Positions 18,135 through 27,317 of a stretch of 64,000 bases of DNA are shown here, one piece after another. A program made the translations under genes and the position numbers. The notes under the pieces are model-generated. The model was not told the DNA's origin and did not search any database. It saw only the letters and a list, made by a program, of their open reading frames with translations. Origin of the DNA: Palsa-1439 sp050015495 (GTDB lineage Bacteria > Verrucomicrobiota > Verrucomicrobiia > Palsa-1439); NCBI GenBank assembly GCA_050015495.1, contig JBEKBH010000019.1, forward strand, positions 1 through 64,000, written 5' to 3'. Positions within the stretch are counted from its first letter, which is position 1; each line of letters starts with the position of its first letter.

Positions 18135-20954
18135 GTGCTCATGCTTACTACCAAAGCACAATACCGACTCGGTGACGCCAAGGAGTACTTCTCGGAACAC
18201 TTGAGCGTCGGTGACTACTACAGCGAAGGCCAACAGGTCTTGGGGCAGTGGTATGGCGGGGGAGCAGAAAAGTTAGGGTTGTCGGGCATCACACGGCAAG
18301 ACGATTTCGTCCGTCTCTGTGAGAACCTTCATCCGCAGACCGGTGAGAAGCTGACACTGCGCCAGAACACGACCCGTTTGGAGATTGGTCCCGATGGCCA
18401 GTCTCGTCAAAACACGAATCGACGGGTGTTCTACGATTTCACGTTTTCGCCGGCCAAATCGGTGTCCATCGCCGCTCTGGTGGGTCATGACCCGCGCATT
18501 GTCGAGGCGCACGAACAAGCTGTCGGGGTGGCATTGAATCAGTTGCAAGCCTTCGCTGGCACTCGCGTCCGCAGGAAGGGCCAATGCACGGACCGAACCA
18601 CGGGTAATATCGTGGCGGCGGTGTTCCGTCACGACACCTCGCGGGCTCTCGATCCGCAACTGCATACGCACTGCATTGTCTTCAATGCCACGTACGATCG
18701 GGTCGAGGCCCGCTGGAAGGCGCTGCAAAACCACGACATGCTGATGGCGCAGAAGTTTGTCGAGAACGTCTATTACCATGAGTTGTCCCGCGCGTTGCGG
18801 CAATTCGGCTATGGTATCGAGAATCAACGGCGAGGGGATTTTGAAATCAAGGGCGTCTCACCACCGCTGATTGAGAAGTTCTCCAAGCGGCATCAAGAGA
18901 TTGACCAAAAGACCCGCGAATTGCTGGAACGCCAACCGGAGAAGGCCAATGGCAACATCGCGGTTATCCGCGACCACATCGCCCACAAGGAACGGGCTCG
19001 CAAGACAAAGGGCATCACCTTGCCCGAATTGAGAACCAATTGGGACCGGCAATTGACTGCGGATGAAAGGGCGTCGCTCGGACGGCTAGCCACCGAGCAA
19101 CCATCCGTCGTGGCATCCAGCGAGGCGATGGCAGAACGGGCCGTCTTGTGGGCTGAGGAGCATCTGTTTGAACGCCGTTCAGTGGTACTGGAACACGAAC
19201 TGTGGCGGCACGCGTTGGAGCACGTGCGAGGGCAGAATGTGGATTTGGCTGAGATTCAGGCTGCGACGCGCCGGCGCGGCTACGTGCGGTACAAACAACA
19301 CCCTGGCCGGGTCACGACCCAGGAAGTGCTGCAACAAGAATGGGAGATTGTGTCCATGGCGCGGGATGGCATTCGTCGATGTGCGCCACTGTGCTCTGGA
19401 TACTCCATCCAGAATGCCAGCTTGGATTCCGAGCAACGCCAAGCCGTTGAACGCATCCTGTGGTCGCGCAACTTCGTCACTCTGTTTCGAGGCGGGGCCG
19501 GGACGGGCAAGAGTTACACATTGCGGGAAGTGCACGGCGCTCTGCGCCAAGACGGACATGCGGTGATAGTCATAGCCCCGCAGCGCCAACAGGTCATGGA
19601 ACTGGAACGCGACGGCCTTCAAGGCGTGCAAACTGTCAGCGCGTTTCTCGCTCGCGGTGCCATGCCTCGCGGGGGCCTACTGCTGGTCGATGAAGCCGGA
19701 CAAATTGGCGGCCGGCAGATGCACCAACTCTTGAGCTTGGCGCAAGCTAACGATGGCCGGGTGGTTCTCTCCGGCGACACTCGCCAACACGGTGCGGTGG
19801 AAGCCTCCGATGCGCTGCGGGCCATCGAGAAGTATTCGACGCTACAGGCTATCGAACTGACCACGATTCGGCGTCAAGACCCAGCTCGGGGGAAGACTGA
19901 GGGCGAACGCTCGCAGATTGCCCAATACAGGCGAGCCGTGCAAGTGGCATCGGAAGGCAACCTCGACGCCTCGTTTCGTCGTCTGGATCAACAAGGGGCG
20001 GTCGTGGTTTGTTCGCCCCAAGAACAAGCCGAGCGCCTTGCCCAGCAGTATCTGGCCCTGGCCGGGCAGCGCCAGTCGGTCGTGGTGGTTTCGCAAACTT
20101 GGTCGGAGATTCATCGGGTCAATGAGAAGGTGCGCGGTGCCTTGAGATCCCGTGGACTTCTCGGGTCTGAGGATAGGGTGGTGGTGGCCTTGGAAGCAGT
20201 CGATCTGACCGACGCCCAGAAGCGAGACCGACGATTCTACAAAGACGATGCAGTCTTGGTGCTGAACCGGAACGCCGGCGGATATCAGAAGGGCCAGACC
20301 TGTCGGCTGTTGGCCATTAGCGACAGAGGGTGGATTCTGGAAGGTTCGGACAAGGTTCGCACGGTGGCGTTCCGGTTTGCGGATCGGCTCACGGTGTGCC
20401 AGCCCGCGGAACTTGCATTGGCAGCCGGTGATCGTTTGCAATTGAAGGCCAACGCTCGCACGCGGTCCGGCCAGCACCTCGCCAACGGCGAACTGGTCAC
20501 TGTGAAGTACGTCGGCGCTGACGGACGAATCAGACTGACCGATGGGCGTGTCTTGGATAGAGACTATCGGCTATTTGTGCGCGGGTTCGCCATCACGTCC
20601 TATGCGTCGCAAGGCAAGACGGTCGATCAAGTCTTGTTCTCAGATTCCGCCATCCAAGCCGCGACCAACCAGCAGCAGTGGTATGTGACCATTTCCCGTG
20701 GGCGGAAAGGCATTACCATCTTCACCAGCGACAAGGCGCAACTGCGCGAGAATATCCTGCGGTCTGGTGACCGGACGTTGGCGATCGATCTGGCAAAGGA
20801 CAGCTATTTGCGAAGGCTCGGTATGCCTCGCTGGTTAATGGCGCGCTGCCGCCACAACCTGTCGTATGCCGAGGGAGTCCGGCAAGCCAGGCTCGACGTT
20901 CATACCAAGCTACGCGAACGCGCTCTCAGACAAACTCAGGGAATCAAGGTCTGA
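18135..20954 (+). CDS. mobF: MobF-family relaxase-helicase (TrwC/TraI-like)
   Basis: A 939-aa protein; ATG 18141 matches the start of the second copy better than GTG 18135. The N-terminal TrwC relaxase domain (~1-310) has catalytic-type tyrosines in EYFSEHLSVGDYYSEG and the metal-binding histidines LDPQLHTHCIVFNAT (HUH fold). The C-terminal RecD/UvrD-like helicase has Walker A GGAGTGKS (about 453-461), Walker B LLLVDEAGQIGG, and late helicase motifs YASQGKTVDQVLFSD and YVTISRGRKGI. It is shorter than F TraI but close to R388 TrwC (~970 aa). It would nick oriT, stay linked to the 5' end and unwind the strand for conjugation. No coupling protein or type IV secretion genes are in the window, so the element is probably mobilizable rather than self-transmissible. 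Confidence 0.95.
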   Translation: MLMLTTKAQYRLGDAKEYFSEHLSVGDYYSEGQQVLGQWYGGGAEKLGLSGITRQDDFVRLCENLHPQTGEKLTLRQNTTRLEIGPDGQSRQNTNRRVFYDFTFSPAKSVSIAALVGHDPRIVEAHEQAVGVALNQLQAFAGTRVRRKGQCTDRTTGNIVAAVFRHDTSRALDPQLHTHCIVFNATYDRVEARWKALQNHDMLMAQKFVENVYYHELSRALRQFGYGIENQRRGDFEIKGVSPPLIEKFSKRHQEIDQKTRELLERQPEKANGNIAVIRDHIAHKERARKTKGITLPELRTNWDRQLTADERASLGRLATEQPSVVASSEAMAERAVLWAEEHLFERRSVVLEHELWRHALEHVRGQNVDLAEIQAATRRRGYVRYKQHPGRVTTQEVLQQEWEIVSMARDGIRRCAPLCSGYSIQNASLDSEQRQAVERILWSRNFVTLFRGGAGTGKSYTLREVHGALRQDGHAVIVIAPQRQQVMELERDGLQGVQTVSAFLARGAMPRGGLLLVDEAGQIGGRQMHQLLSLAQANDGRVVLSGDTRQHGAVEASDALRAIEKYSTLQAIELTTIRRQDPARGKTEGERSQIAQYRRAVQVASEGNLDASFRRLDQQGAVVVCSPQEQAERLAQQYLALAGQRQSVVVVSQTWSEIHRVNEKVRGALRSRGLLGSEDRVVVALEAVDLTDAQKRDRRFYKDDAVLVLNRNAGGYQKGQTCRLLAISDRGWILEGSDKVRTVAFRFADRLTVCQPAELALAAGDRLQLKANARTRSGQHLANGELVTVKYVGADGRIRLTDGRVLDRDYRLFVRGFAITSYASQGKTVDQVLFSDSAIQAATNQQQWYVTISRGRKGITIFTSDKAQLRENILRSGDRTLAIDLAKDSYLRRLGMPRWLMARCRHNLSYAEGVRQARLDVHTKLRERALRQTQGIKV

Positions 20955-21301
20955 TGATCAAATACAGTCAGAACGAGAATCGCCGAAGTCAGCCTTGCTG
21001 GAACCGGGACTACCAGACGCAGGCCCTGCGGGTGGAATTGGCGGATGGGAGTTCGTACGTGTTTCCCTATACTCGTCTCGCGTTTGTACGATTCGAGCCC
21101 GGAAACGAGCACGACACGGTTCGGCTTCGCTCGGACACTCACGAAATCCAAATCGTCGGAGAGAACCTGCGACCGGTGGAATTGGCGCTGCAGAAGTTCG
21201 CCGTGGATTGGGTGAAAGACTCGGTCGAGCGCTACGACATCGAACCAAGCGACGACTCCGTTCGCATCACCAGCATCACCGTCAGCGAGCTAGAAGGGTG
21301 A
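20954..21301 (+). CDS. Small hypothetical protein coupled to mobF
   Basis: A 115-aa protein whose ATG overlaps the mobF stop (TGATG). It is acidic and soluble with alternating beta segments (LRVELADGSSYVFPYTRLAFVRFE) and a C-terminal EYDIEP-like stretch. Translational coupling suggests a part in DNA processing or control of the relaxase. No family recognised. Confidence 0.7.
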   Translation: MIKYSQNENRRSQPCWNRDYQTQALRVELADGSSYVFPYTRLAFVRFEPGNEHDTVRLRSDTHEIQIVGENLRPVELALQKFAVDWVKDSVERYDIEPSDDSVRITSITVSELEG

Positions 21302-21320
21302 ACATGACCAGCGCAGACGC

Positions 21321-21674
21321 ATGAATGGCACGGCGACAATTGGTAACAAGGGTACGGCGGCACCGCTACCACGTTTGTATCTGCGCCCGGACGAGGCTGC
21401 GCGCGCCATCGGTGTTTCTCGACGCACTCTGTCGGCGTGGCAGTCCGCCCGCGTTATCAGCTTTCGCCGTATTGGTCGCACAGTACTGTTTTCCGTTGCA
21501 GACATTCAAACGGCGATTGACCGCTTCCGAATCGCGGCCGTCGGCGAGTTGAGTCCTTGCCGCCAGCAAGTCGGTCCCAGCGCGGTCGCCGCTCCGGCCC
21601 CGACTATTAGCAGTGAGCTACCAACACGCAAACGCCAGATGCAGCGCATAGCACTGGTACCGGCCGTGAAGTAG
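21321..21674 (+). CDS. xis: Excisionase-like helix-turn-helix protein
   Basis: A 117-aa protein. Residues ~14-65 (LYLRPDEAARAIGVSRRTLSAWQ followed by VISFRRIGRTVLFSVADIQTAID) form a MerR/HTH_17-type DNA-binding domain of the kind found in excisionases. The C-terminus is Pro/Ala-rich and then basic. It is the last gene before the right att copy and the tandem decamers. With an integrase at the far end it would set the direction of recombination. The excisionase role is inferred from fold and place. Confidence 0.7.
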   Translation: MNGTATIGNKGTAAPLPRLYLRPDEAARAIGVSRRTLSAWQSARVISFRRIGRTVLFSVADIQTAIDRFRIAAVGELSPCRQQVGPSAVAAPAPTISSELPTRKRQMQRIALVPAVK

Positions 21675-22039
21675 CCAAGCTGCCCAACGTATAGCTTGAT
21701 GACACCGGCGCTTGCGGCACGTCCACCAGACTCGCCACACTGCCGGCATAGCCTTGCAGCAGGCCGCCAGAGAGATGATCCCCACCAGGTGAGGCCCCTT
21801 TTCACCAAACTATGGACCATAGAGCAACGGTCATATGAACCGGTGCTCTGTTGACTCGCGAAGCGTTGTTAGACGAAACGGCATTTCTTATGGTTGGCAT
21901 TGGTTGGCATTTTCACTGCCAAAACGTGCGAATTGATGCAAGTAAGCGCAAACATGCAAACGGTCATTCATCCCTTTATTTATATGGGTTGTGGGCGTTT
22001 CTGAAGAAAATCACAGAAAGCTCAAAACAGGGCTGTTTT
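21675..22039. other. Right-end intergenic region of element 1
   Basis: About 365 bp between the xis-like gene and the right att core hold the second tandem TGGTTGGCAT pair (21891-21910). I see no gene here. A short frame at 21851-22129 crosses the att core and is not credible. Confidence 0.4.
21891..21910 (+). repeat. Tandem decamer TGGTTGGCAT x2, right end
   Basis: Same two tandem decamers in the same orientation as at 1562-1581, about 130 bp inside the right att core. Candidate arm-type integrase or Xis binding site. Confidence 0.5.
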
Positions 22040-22086
22040 GGTTCCGAAGACCGATGCTCTATCCAGTTGAGCTACGGGCGCACAAG
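22040..22086. repeat. attR-type core, 47-bp direct repeat copy 2
   Basis: Identical over 47 bp to 1491-1537, but the flanking tRNA 3' half is missing, so only the 5' half of tRNA-Arg is present. It closes element 1. An integrase homologous to that of element 1 begins 74 bp to its right, so the same core is probably also the left att of a second element. Confidence 0.85.
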
Positions 22087-22122
22087 TACTTACGCAAACT
22101 CACTTGACTTAGTGCGTAAGTA
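22087..22122. repeat. 10-bp inverted repeat TACTTACGCA/TGCGTAAGTA
   Basis: Perfect 10-bp arms with a 16-bp gap start directly after the att core and end 37 bp before the second integrase. They could be core-flanking integrase sites or the operator of the integrase promoter. Confidence 0.5.
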
Positions 22123-22159
22123 TGCGTAACTTTGCAGCCAAGAACGAGAGGGTGCCTAA

Positions 22160-23386
22160 ATGAAGTCACGCACAAACAAACGCAAGCGGTCATCATGGCC
22201 ACATATTCATATCCGAAAGATGCCGAGCGGTCAAACCGTTTGGGTCATCGACACTCGGGTTGCTGGCGATCGCGTCTTTCGACGCTTCCCAACCGCACAG
22301 AAGGCCGAGGACTTTGCCACGGGCTTACGGGGACAACGACAGAGGGAGGGCGAAGCGGCTTTCAGTGTTCCCACCGCGCTCCGCGTCCAAGCAGTCGAGA
22401 GCGCGAAGATGCTTGAACCCTACGGTGCGACGATCCGCGAGGCGTGCCAGTGGTACACCGAGCATGTCTTGAAGTACCGCAACGCCCCGACCGTAGCCGA
22501 GATCGTCGAGAAGTTGATTGCCGATGCTGTAGCCGCTGCTCGTCGAGAGAAAACGACAACCGACTTACGCTATCGACTCGGGGCGTTCGCCAAGAGCTTT
22601 GGGACCCGTAAGCTGTCAGACATTACCTTGAACGAATTACAGGCATGGTCCAACGACTCGACGCTATCTGCCCGGTCCCGACGACACATGCTCACAAAAT
22701 TGTCCCAACTCTTTCGCTACGCCGAGAAACGAGGCTGGTGCGAAAGGAACATCGCAACCTACGTCGCCCGACCCGACGTACCAGACGGTGAGCCGGGATT
22801 TCTCAGTGTCGAGCAATGCGCTCGGCTCTTGGAGACGGCGCCCGAGTACGATTTGCTATCCTATGTTGTGCTTTCTTTGTTCGCAGGCATCCGTGTTGCC
22901 GAGTTGCGGCGACTGGCATGGGACAAGGTGAAACTGAGTGAGGGCGTTCTTATCATCGACGGCTCGGTCGCGAAGACGAAATCTCGTCGCATTGTGGAGT
23001 TGAACGAGACGGCGCAGGCGTGGCTGGCAATTTGCGGAAAGCGTACCGGCCCTGTTGTTGACCCCGTGAACTTCCGCAAGCGACATGATGCGCTGCTTCG
23101 AGCCGCTGGCTTCGGCACGCCCGGCACCGAAACGAAAAAGCAAGAAGCAGCAGGTGTGAAGTTGGAGCCGTGGCCTGACAACGCTTTGCGGCATACTGCG
23201 GCAACCTATATGTACGCTCTTACACAAGATGCCGTGCGTGTGGCCGCGATGCTTGGGCATTCGCCTGACGTGTTGCATCGCCATTATCGCGGGCTGGCTT
23301 CGAAAGGGGACGCCGAACGGTTCTTTGCGTTGCGCCCCTGCGCCGCCGGTAAAATCCTGCCGATGAAGGCAGCAGCCAATGCATAG
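22160..23386 (+). CDS. int: Tyrosine recombinase/integrase (element 2)
   Basis: A 408-aa integrase homologous to the one at 1632 throughout, including IVEKLIAD, DLRYRLGAFAKSFG, FAGIRVAELRRL (Arg245), ALRHTAATYM, MLGHSPDVLHRHYRGL (Tyr376) and AERFFALRP. The full catalytic set is present. GAGAGGGTG precedes the ATG. It sits directly beside the second att copy in the same orientation as the first integrase beside the first. The two proteins have diverged in the N-terminal arm-binding part, so they may belong to related but distinct elements that use the same tRNA-Arg site. Confidence 0.95.
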   Translation: MKSRTNKRKRSSWPHIHIRKMPSGQTVWVIDTRVAGDRVFRRFPTAQKAEDFATGLRGQRQREGEAAFSVPTALRVQAVESAKMLEPYGATIREACQWYTEHVLKYRNAPTVAEIVEKLIADAVAAARREKTTTDLRYRLGAFAKSFGTRKLSDITLNELQAWSNDSTLSARSRRHMLTKLSQLFRYAEKRGWCERNIATYVARPDVPDGEPGFLSVEQCARLLETAPEYDLLSYVVLSLFAGIRVAELRRLAWDKVKLSEGVLIIDGSVAKTKSRRIVELNETAQAWLAICGKRTGPVVDPVNFRKRHDALLRAAGFGTPGTETKKQEAAGVKLEPWPDNALRHTAATYMYALTQDAVRVAAMLGHSPDVLHRHYRGLASKGDAERFFALRPCAAGKILPMKAAANA

Positions 23387-23511
23387 GCGAAGGCGAGGCG
23401 AAGAACACGGTGACACCTGTCAACTGAGAATTACGCGGGAAGGCGGCGCGAGTTACTCGATTTGGAAACCCTCTATTGCATTTCATGCCGTGAAATGATT
23501 TATTTCACGAC
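23387..23511 (+). promoter_or_regulatory. Palindrome CGTGAAAT-N5-ATTTCACG at ATPase start
   Basis: A perfect 8-bp inverted repeat at 23489-23509 ends 2 bp before the ATPase ATG, where a ribosome site would normally be. A protein bound there, or the hairpin in RNA, would block translation initiation or transcription, so autoregulation is likely. No clear Shine-Dalgarno sequence is present. Confidence 0.55.
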
Positions 23512-24750
23512 ATGGACAACATCAAACCACGGTGGTTTCAACGAAATCTGCAGTCGGCGCTCCGCGTGCTCCCGGTCAGTGTGTTGACGGGTGCGCGCCA
23601 GACAGGCAAGACCACGCTGACTCAGATGATTGATCCAGCGCGGGCGTATTTCACCCTCGACGATGTGGGCGTGCTCGATCAGTCTGAGCGCAACCCGGAC
23701 GCATTGCTCTCCACGCGCCCTGTAATTCTGGACGAAGTTCAACGGGCACCGCAACTCTTGCTGGCAGTCAAACGCGCTGTGGACGCGCGTCGCCATGCTG
23801 GCGATTTTATTCTGACCGGCTCCGCCAACCTCCTCCTGATGAAACACGTGGCGGACACCTTGGCCGGTCGCGCGATCTATTTGGAACTGCCGCCGTTCTG
23901 TCCCGCCGAGTGGCGGGAGCGGAAGGACGGCTTGACGCCGATGGATCGCTTGTTTGCTGCGGACTTCGATTGGCGAGATTGGCCGGATGAGCCGGGCGAC
24001 TGGTCAACTTGGCTGCTCCGCGGCGGATTCCCGCCCGCACTGCAAATTGACTCTGACTCCGACCGCGGCCTGTGGTTTGCCGCGTACATTCAGACCTATC
24101 TGGAACGCGATTTACGCGACCTGAGCGCAGTCTCCAGCCTGCCGGACTTTCAGCGCATTATGGCCTTGGCCGCGCAACGAACAGGCAAGCTGCTCAATCA
24201 AGCCGATCTCGCTCGCGACGCCGCGCTCAGTCATCCAACGGCTCATCGCTACCTGAACCTGCTCGAAACCGGCTGTTTGATCACTCGCGTCAGGCCGCTC
24301 GCGACGAATTTGTCGGGAGCGCTCGTCAAGGCTCCCAAGTTACTCTGGGCTGATTGCGGACTCGCCGCCTCGCTCGCAGGAATCAAATCCTCAGCGGATC
24401 TCAGCCAGCGCATGGATGCCGGCTTCTGGCTGGAGCAAACCCTGTTTCAAACGTTGCAGACATGGCGGGCGTTGGAACCGCAGCGTCGCAAGCTGCATTT
24501 CTGGCGTGACCGTGCGGGGCACGAAGTGGATTTTATTTTGGAACAGGACGGGAAGCTGGTCGCGTTGGAGATTAAAGCGGGCAGTCAGGTAACCACCACT
24601 GACAGTGGCGGGATTCGAGCGTTTCGGGATTCCATGAAGCGGAAGGCATCGCTGGTGCGCGGCGTGGTATTGCACGCCGGTAAAGCCCGTCCGCTGGATG
24701 GCGACGATCTCGCGCTGCCGTGGGGATGGATGGTTCCCAAGTCGCGGTAG
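23512..24750 (+). CDS. AAA_14/DUF4143 ATPase
   Basis: A 412-aa protein. Walker A is TGARQTGKT (26-34), Walker B is PVILDEVQ (70-77), sensor-1-like FILTGSANLLLM follows, then the DUF4143 domain with a winged-helix stretch (LLNQADLARDAALSHPTAHRYLNLLETGCLI) and the nuclease-like end FWRDRAGHEVDFILEQDGKLVALEIKAG, which contains the E-x-K core of a PD-(D/E)XK fold. The family is very common in bacteria and archaea, often scattered like a mobile gene, with unknown function. It is the second gene after att copy 2, the place held by another AAA ATPase in element 1. Confidence 0.9.
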   Translation: MDNIKPRWFQRNLQSALRVLPVSVLTGARQTGKTTLTQMIDPARAYFTLDDVGVLDQSERNPDALLSTRPVILDEVQRAPQLLLAVKRAVDARRHAGDFILTGSANLLLMKHVADTLAGRAIYLELPPFCPAEWRERKDGLTPMDRLFAADFDWRDWPDEPGDWSTWLLRGGFPPALQIDSDSDRGLWFAAYIQTYLERDLRDLSAVSSLPDFQRIMALAAQRTGKLLNQADLARDAALSHPTAHRYLNLLETGCLITRVRPLATNLSGALVKAPKLLWADCGLAASLAGIKSSADLSQRMDAGFWLEQTLFQTLQTWRALEPQRRKLHFWRDRAGHEVDFILEQDGKLVALEIKAGSQVTTTDSGGIRAFRDSMKRKASLVRGVVLHAGKARPLDGDDLALPWGWMVPKSR

Positions 24751-25487
24751 CTTGCGGAACGCGGAGAGTGCTGATTCGTTAGCCGTGCGAATTCGAGCGT
24801 GACTCGTAAGCGCCATTTCTCATGGCGGAGCGAGCGCAGTCACATGTGGAGGCGCAGGGGACAGGGCGTACGACATTGACGGCGCGAGCGAGCCATATAA
24901 TCGGGCGCAAGGCACGCCACCAAGAGTAGTGATAGCGAATAGCGCAACCATTTCGGTTTGTCACGGCCAGCGATTTCAGCAATGGTACACGCAATGCGGC
25001 ATAGGAAGGCGGTCGGTGCCAGTGAACGGAGCGGCGGTCGGAACGAGCGCATAGTCGTTCCCGCCGAGCGCGACGGAAAAGGCACGGACCGCTGATGTGC
25101 CGGCACCGTCGCGGCGCGTGCGAGAGGTGGCGGAACAGATTTGTGGAGCCGTCCACGAGCACGGGCCAGCGCGGTGACCGGGTCGGTCAACAGGTGATGT
25201 GCATGCCAATCGGAGCCGGCCCACGCAATACCGACTCGATCAAGCCAAGCGGTGCGGAATTCCGCCTCCGAGCTTTTTTCCGAGATTGCCTTTGGACTGC
25301 GAGTTCAGGTGAAAACGTCGGGTGATGTCCGTGGTTTTGATGAACCGTTAAGGTCGGTAGTGTTGGGATTGGGCTGGTCGAACGACGGGCTGCGACATTC
25401 TTCATCCCGTCACTACTTGATTACTGGCAGTTAGACTAGTAGCGCAACTCTTCGTTGATTGAAAGTCGCAGAGTGTCTTGGGGTTGC
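24751..25487. other. Intergenic, possible decayed sequence
   Basis: About 740 bp without a credible gene. Minus-strand frames around 24779-25224 are Arg/Ser-rich, overlap one another in different frames and lack ribosome sites; they may be remnants of a transposase-like gene. No further att copy is visible. The tail of the metX-metW gene lies just beyond. Confidence 0.35.
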
Positions 25488-27314
25488 CTATGCCGATGTG
25501 CTGATGACAAAGATGGCCAGATCGGCGTCGAGGTTGGGATCTTGGAAGACCTCAGTACCGTCTTCGGTGTTGAGCGCGATGCGGCGGTGTATGCGGATGG
25601 ATTTCTCGCGGCAGAATTCCTCGAAATCCGCGATGGACAAGAACCGCACATCCGGGGTGTCGTACCACTGCTCGCGAATCCAGCCGTAGCCCCGTGGTGC
25701 CCGGCCGTCCTTCGCGAGGATGTCGCGCAGCGGGCGAAAGGCGAGGTTTGGGAAACTGACGATTCCGATGCGGCCGACGCGCAGAATTTCGTTGATGACG
25801 CCGGGCACATCCCGCACCGCTTGAAGCGTTTGGGAAAGCACAACGCAGTCAAACTGCTGGCTGCCAAACCCACGCAGTCCCTTGTTTAGGTCGGCTTGAA
25901 TCACATCCAGGCCGCGGTGCACGCACGCCATGACCGCCTGCTCGTCGAGTTCAACGCCAATCAAGCGATGATGGTTGCGCTGCTTGAGACGCGCCAGCAG
26001 GCCGCCTCGCCCGCAACCCAAATCGAGCACGCTCGCATCTGCCGGGATCAACTCCACGATGCGCTCATAGTCGATGCGTCGCTGATGAAAGATACTCGTC
26101 GGACTAAAACCTTCTTCCGTCGTGCGACCAATCGCGGAACCGTCCGGCCGCGACGCGACGTCTTCGTCCAGAAAGGCGCAGATCAGCTCCCCATAACTGG
26201 CGATCTCGTTGGGCAACAGGAAGGCGTCATGGCCGCAGTCGCTCTGCACGTTGCAGTAGCTGACGGGCACGTTGTTTGCAACCAGAGCGTTGACGATGTC
26301 CCGCGATTGATCCGGAGGAAACAACCAATCGCTGGAAAAACTGATCACCAGCCAGCGACTCCGTGTGCCGCAGAAAGCCGTGGCCAGTTCCGACGGTGTA
26401 CCGCCGAGGTCGAACAAATCCATCGCCGTCGACAGCGCGATGTAACTGTTGGCGTCAAATCGTTCCACAAATTTGCGCCCTTGGTGGCCGAGATACGAGC
26501 CAACCGAGAAGGTCTTTTCGAATTCGATGGCTTCTTCCCGCGGCTGCAGGCGATTCGCATCGAATTTCCGGGTCATCGCTTCACGCGACAGGTAGGTGAT
26601 ATGGGCGATCATTCGGGCGATGGCCAGGCCCACTTCCGGCCCGCGTTCCGCGCCATAATACCGTCCGTCCTGATAATCTGGGTCGCGGCGGATGGCATTG
26701 CGCCCCACCACGTCGAACGCCAGCGCTTGGCTCGTCAATCGTGGGGACGTGGCGAGTGCAATCACGCGGTGGACGCGTTCCGGCCAGCGCGTCGCCCACG
26801 CGAGTGCCTGATGCCCGCCGATGGAGCCACCAACCACGGCGCGCAGTCGTTCGACCCCGAGGTGATCGAGCAGCCGTCGCTCGGTCTCCACCATGTCTCC
26901 GATGGTAATCGTCGGGAAATCGTGGCCGTACGGTTTACCCGTCGCGGGATTCGTGCTGCCCGGGCCCGTCGTACCCCGACAGCCGCCGAGCAGGTTCGGA
27001 CAAATGACATACAGATGATCGGTGTCAATCGGCTTCCCCGGACCGACCACGACATCCCACCAACCGGGGTCGTCATCCGTGGTGTGTTGGGCCACGTGCG
27101 AGTCGCCGCTAATCGCATGGCAGACGAGCACCGCATTGTCCCTAGCCGCGTTGAGTTGGCCATAGGTTTCGTAGGCCACGGTCACGACGGGCAACTCGCC
27201 CCCCAACTCTAGTTTCAGTGCGCGGTCGAACGTCGCCGTCTGCGCGTACCGCAACGGTTTCGCGTGTCGCTCACTGTCGCTGCTGTCGAGGAGATCGTCA
27301 CCCATCGGAAGCAC
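25488..27314 (-). CDS. metX-metW: Homoserine O-acyltransferase fused to MetW
   Basis: A 608-aa fusion. Residues ~20-385 are an alpha/beta-hydrolase MetX with nucleophile Ser164 (VVGGSIGGHQ), Asp329 (SSDWLFPP) and His362 (CGHDAFL). Residues ~405-608 are MetW, a class I methyltransferase-like domain with the SAM-binding motif VLDLGCGRGG. MetX acylates homoserine, the first committed step of methionine synthesis by direct sulfhydrylation; MetW is needed for or boosts MetX activity in several bacteria. metX-metW is usually two adjacent genes; here a single chain fixes 1:1 stoichiometry. Start is GTG 27314 or ATG 27305; it lies 3 bp after metY. Acetyl versus succinyl specificity cannot be told by eye. 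Confidence 0.93.
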   Translation of the reverse strand: MLPMGDDLLDSSDSERHAKPLRYAQTATFDRALKLELGGELPVVTVAYETYGQLNAARDNAVLVCHAISGDSHVAQHTTDDDPGWWDVVVGPGKPIDTDHLYVICPNLLGGCRGTTGPGSTNPATGKPYGHDFPTITIGDMVETERRLLDHLGVERLRAVVGGSIGGHQALAWATRWPERVHRVIALATSPRLTSQALAFDVVGRNAIRRDPDYQDGRYYGAERGPEVGLAIARMIAHITYLSREAMTRKFDANRLQPREEAIEFEKTFSVGSYLGHQGRKFVERFDANSYIALSTAMDLFDLGGTPSELATAFCGTRSRWLVISFSSDWLFPPDQSRDIVNALVANNVPVSYCNVQSDCGHDAFLLPNEIASYGELICAFLDEDVASRPDGSAIGRTTEEGFSPTSIFHQRRIDYERIVELIPADASVLDLGCGRGGLLARLKQRNHHRLIGVELDEQAVMACVHRGLDVIQADLNKGLRGFGSQQFDCVVLSQTLQAVRDVPGVINEILRVGRIGIVSFPNLAFRPLRDILAKDGRAPRGYGWIREQWYDTPDVRFLSIADFEEFCREKSIRIHRRIALNTEDGTEVFQDPNLDADLAIFVISTSA

Positions 27315-27317
27315 GGA

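Noticed and set aside
24779..25224. Overlapping minus-strand frames that might be a transposase
   Set aside because: No DDE or HUH motif, no terminal inverted repeats found by eye, frames overlap each other.
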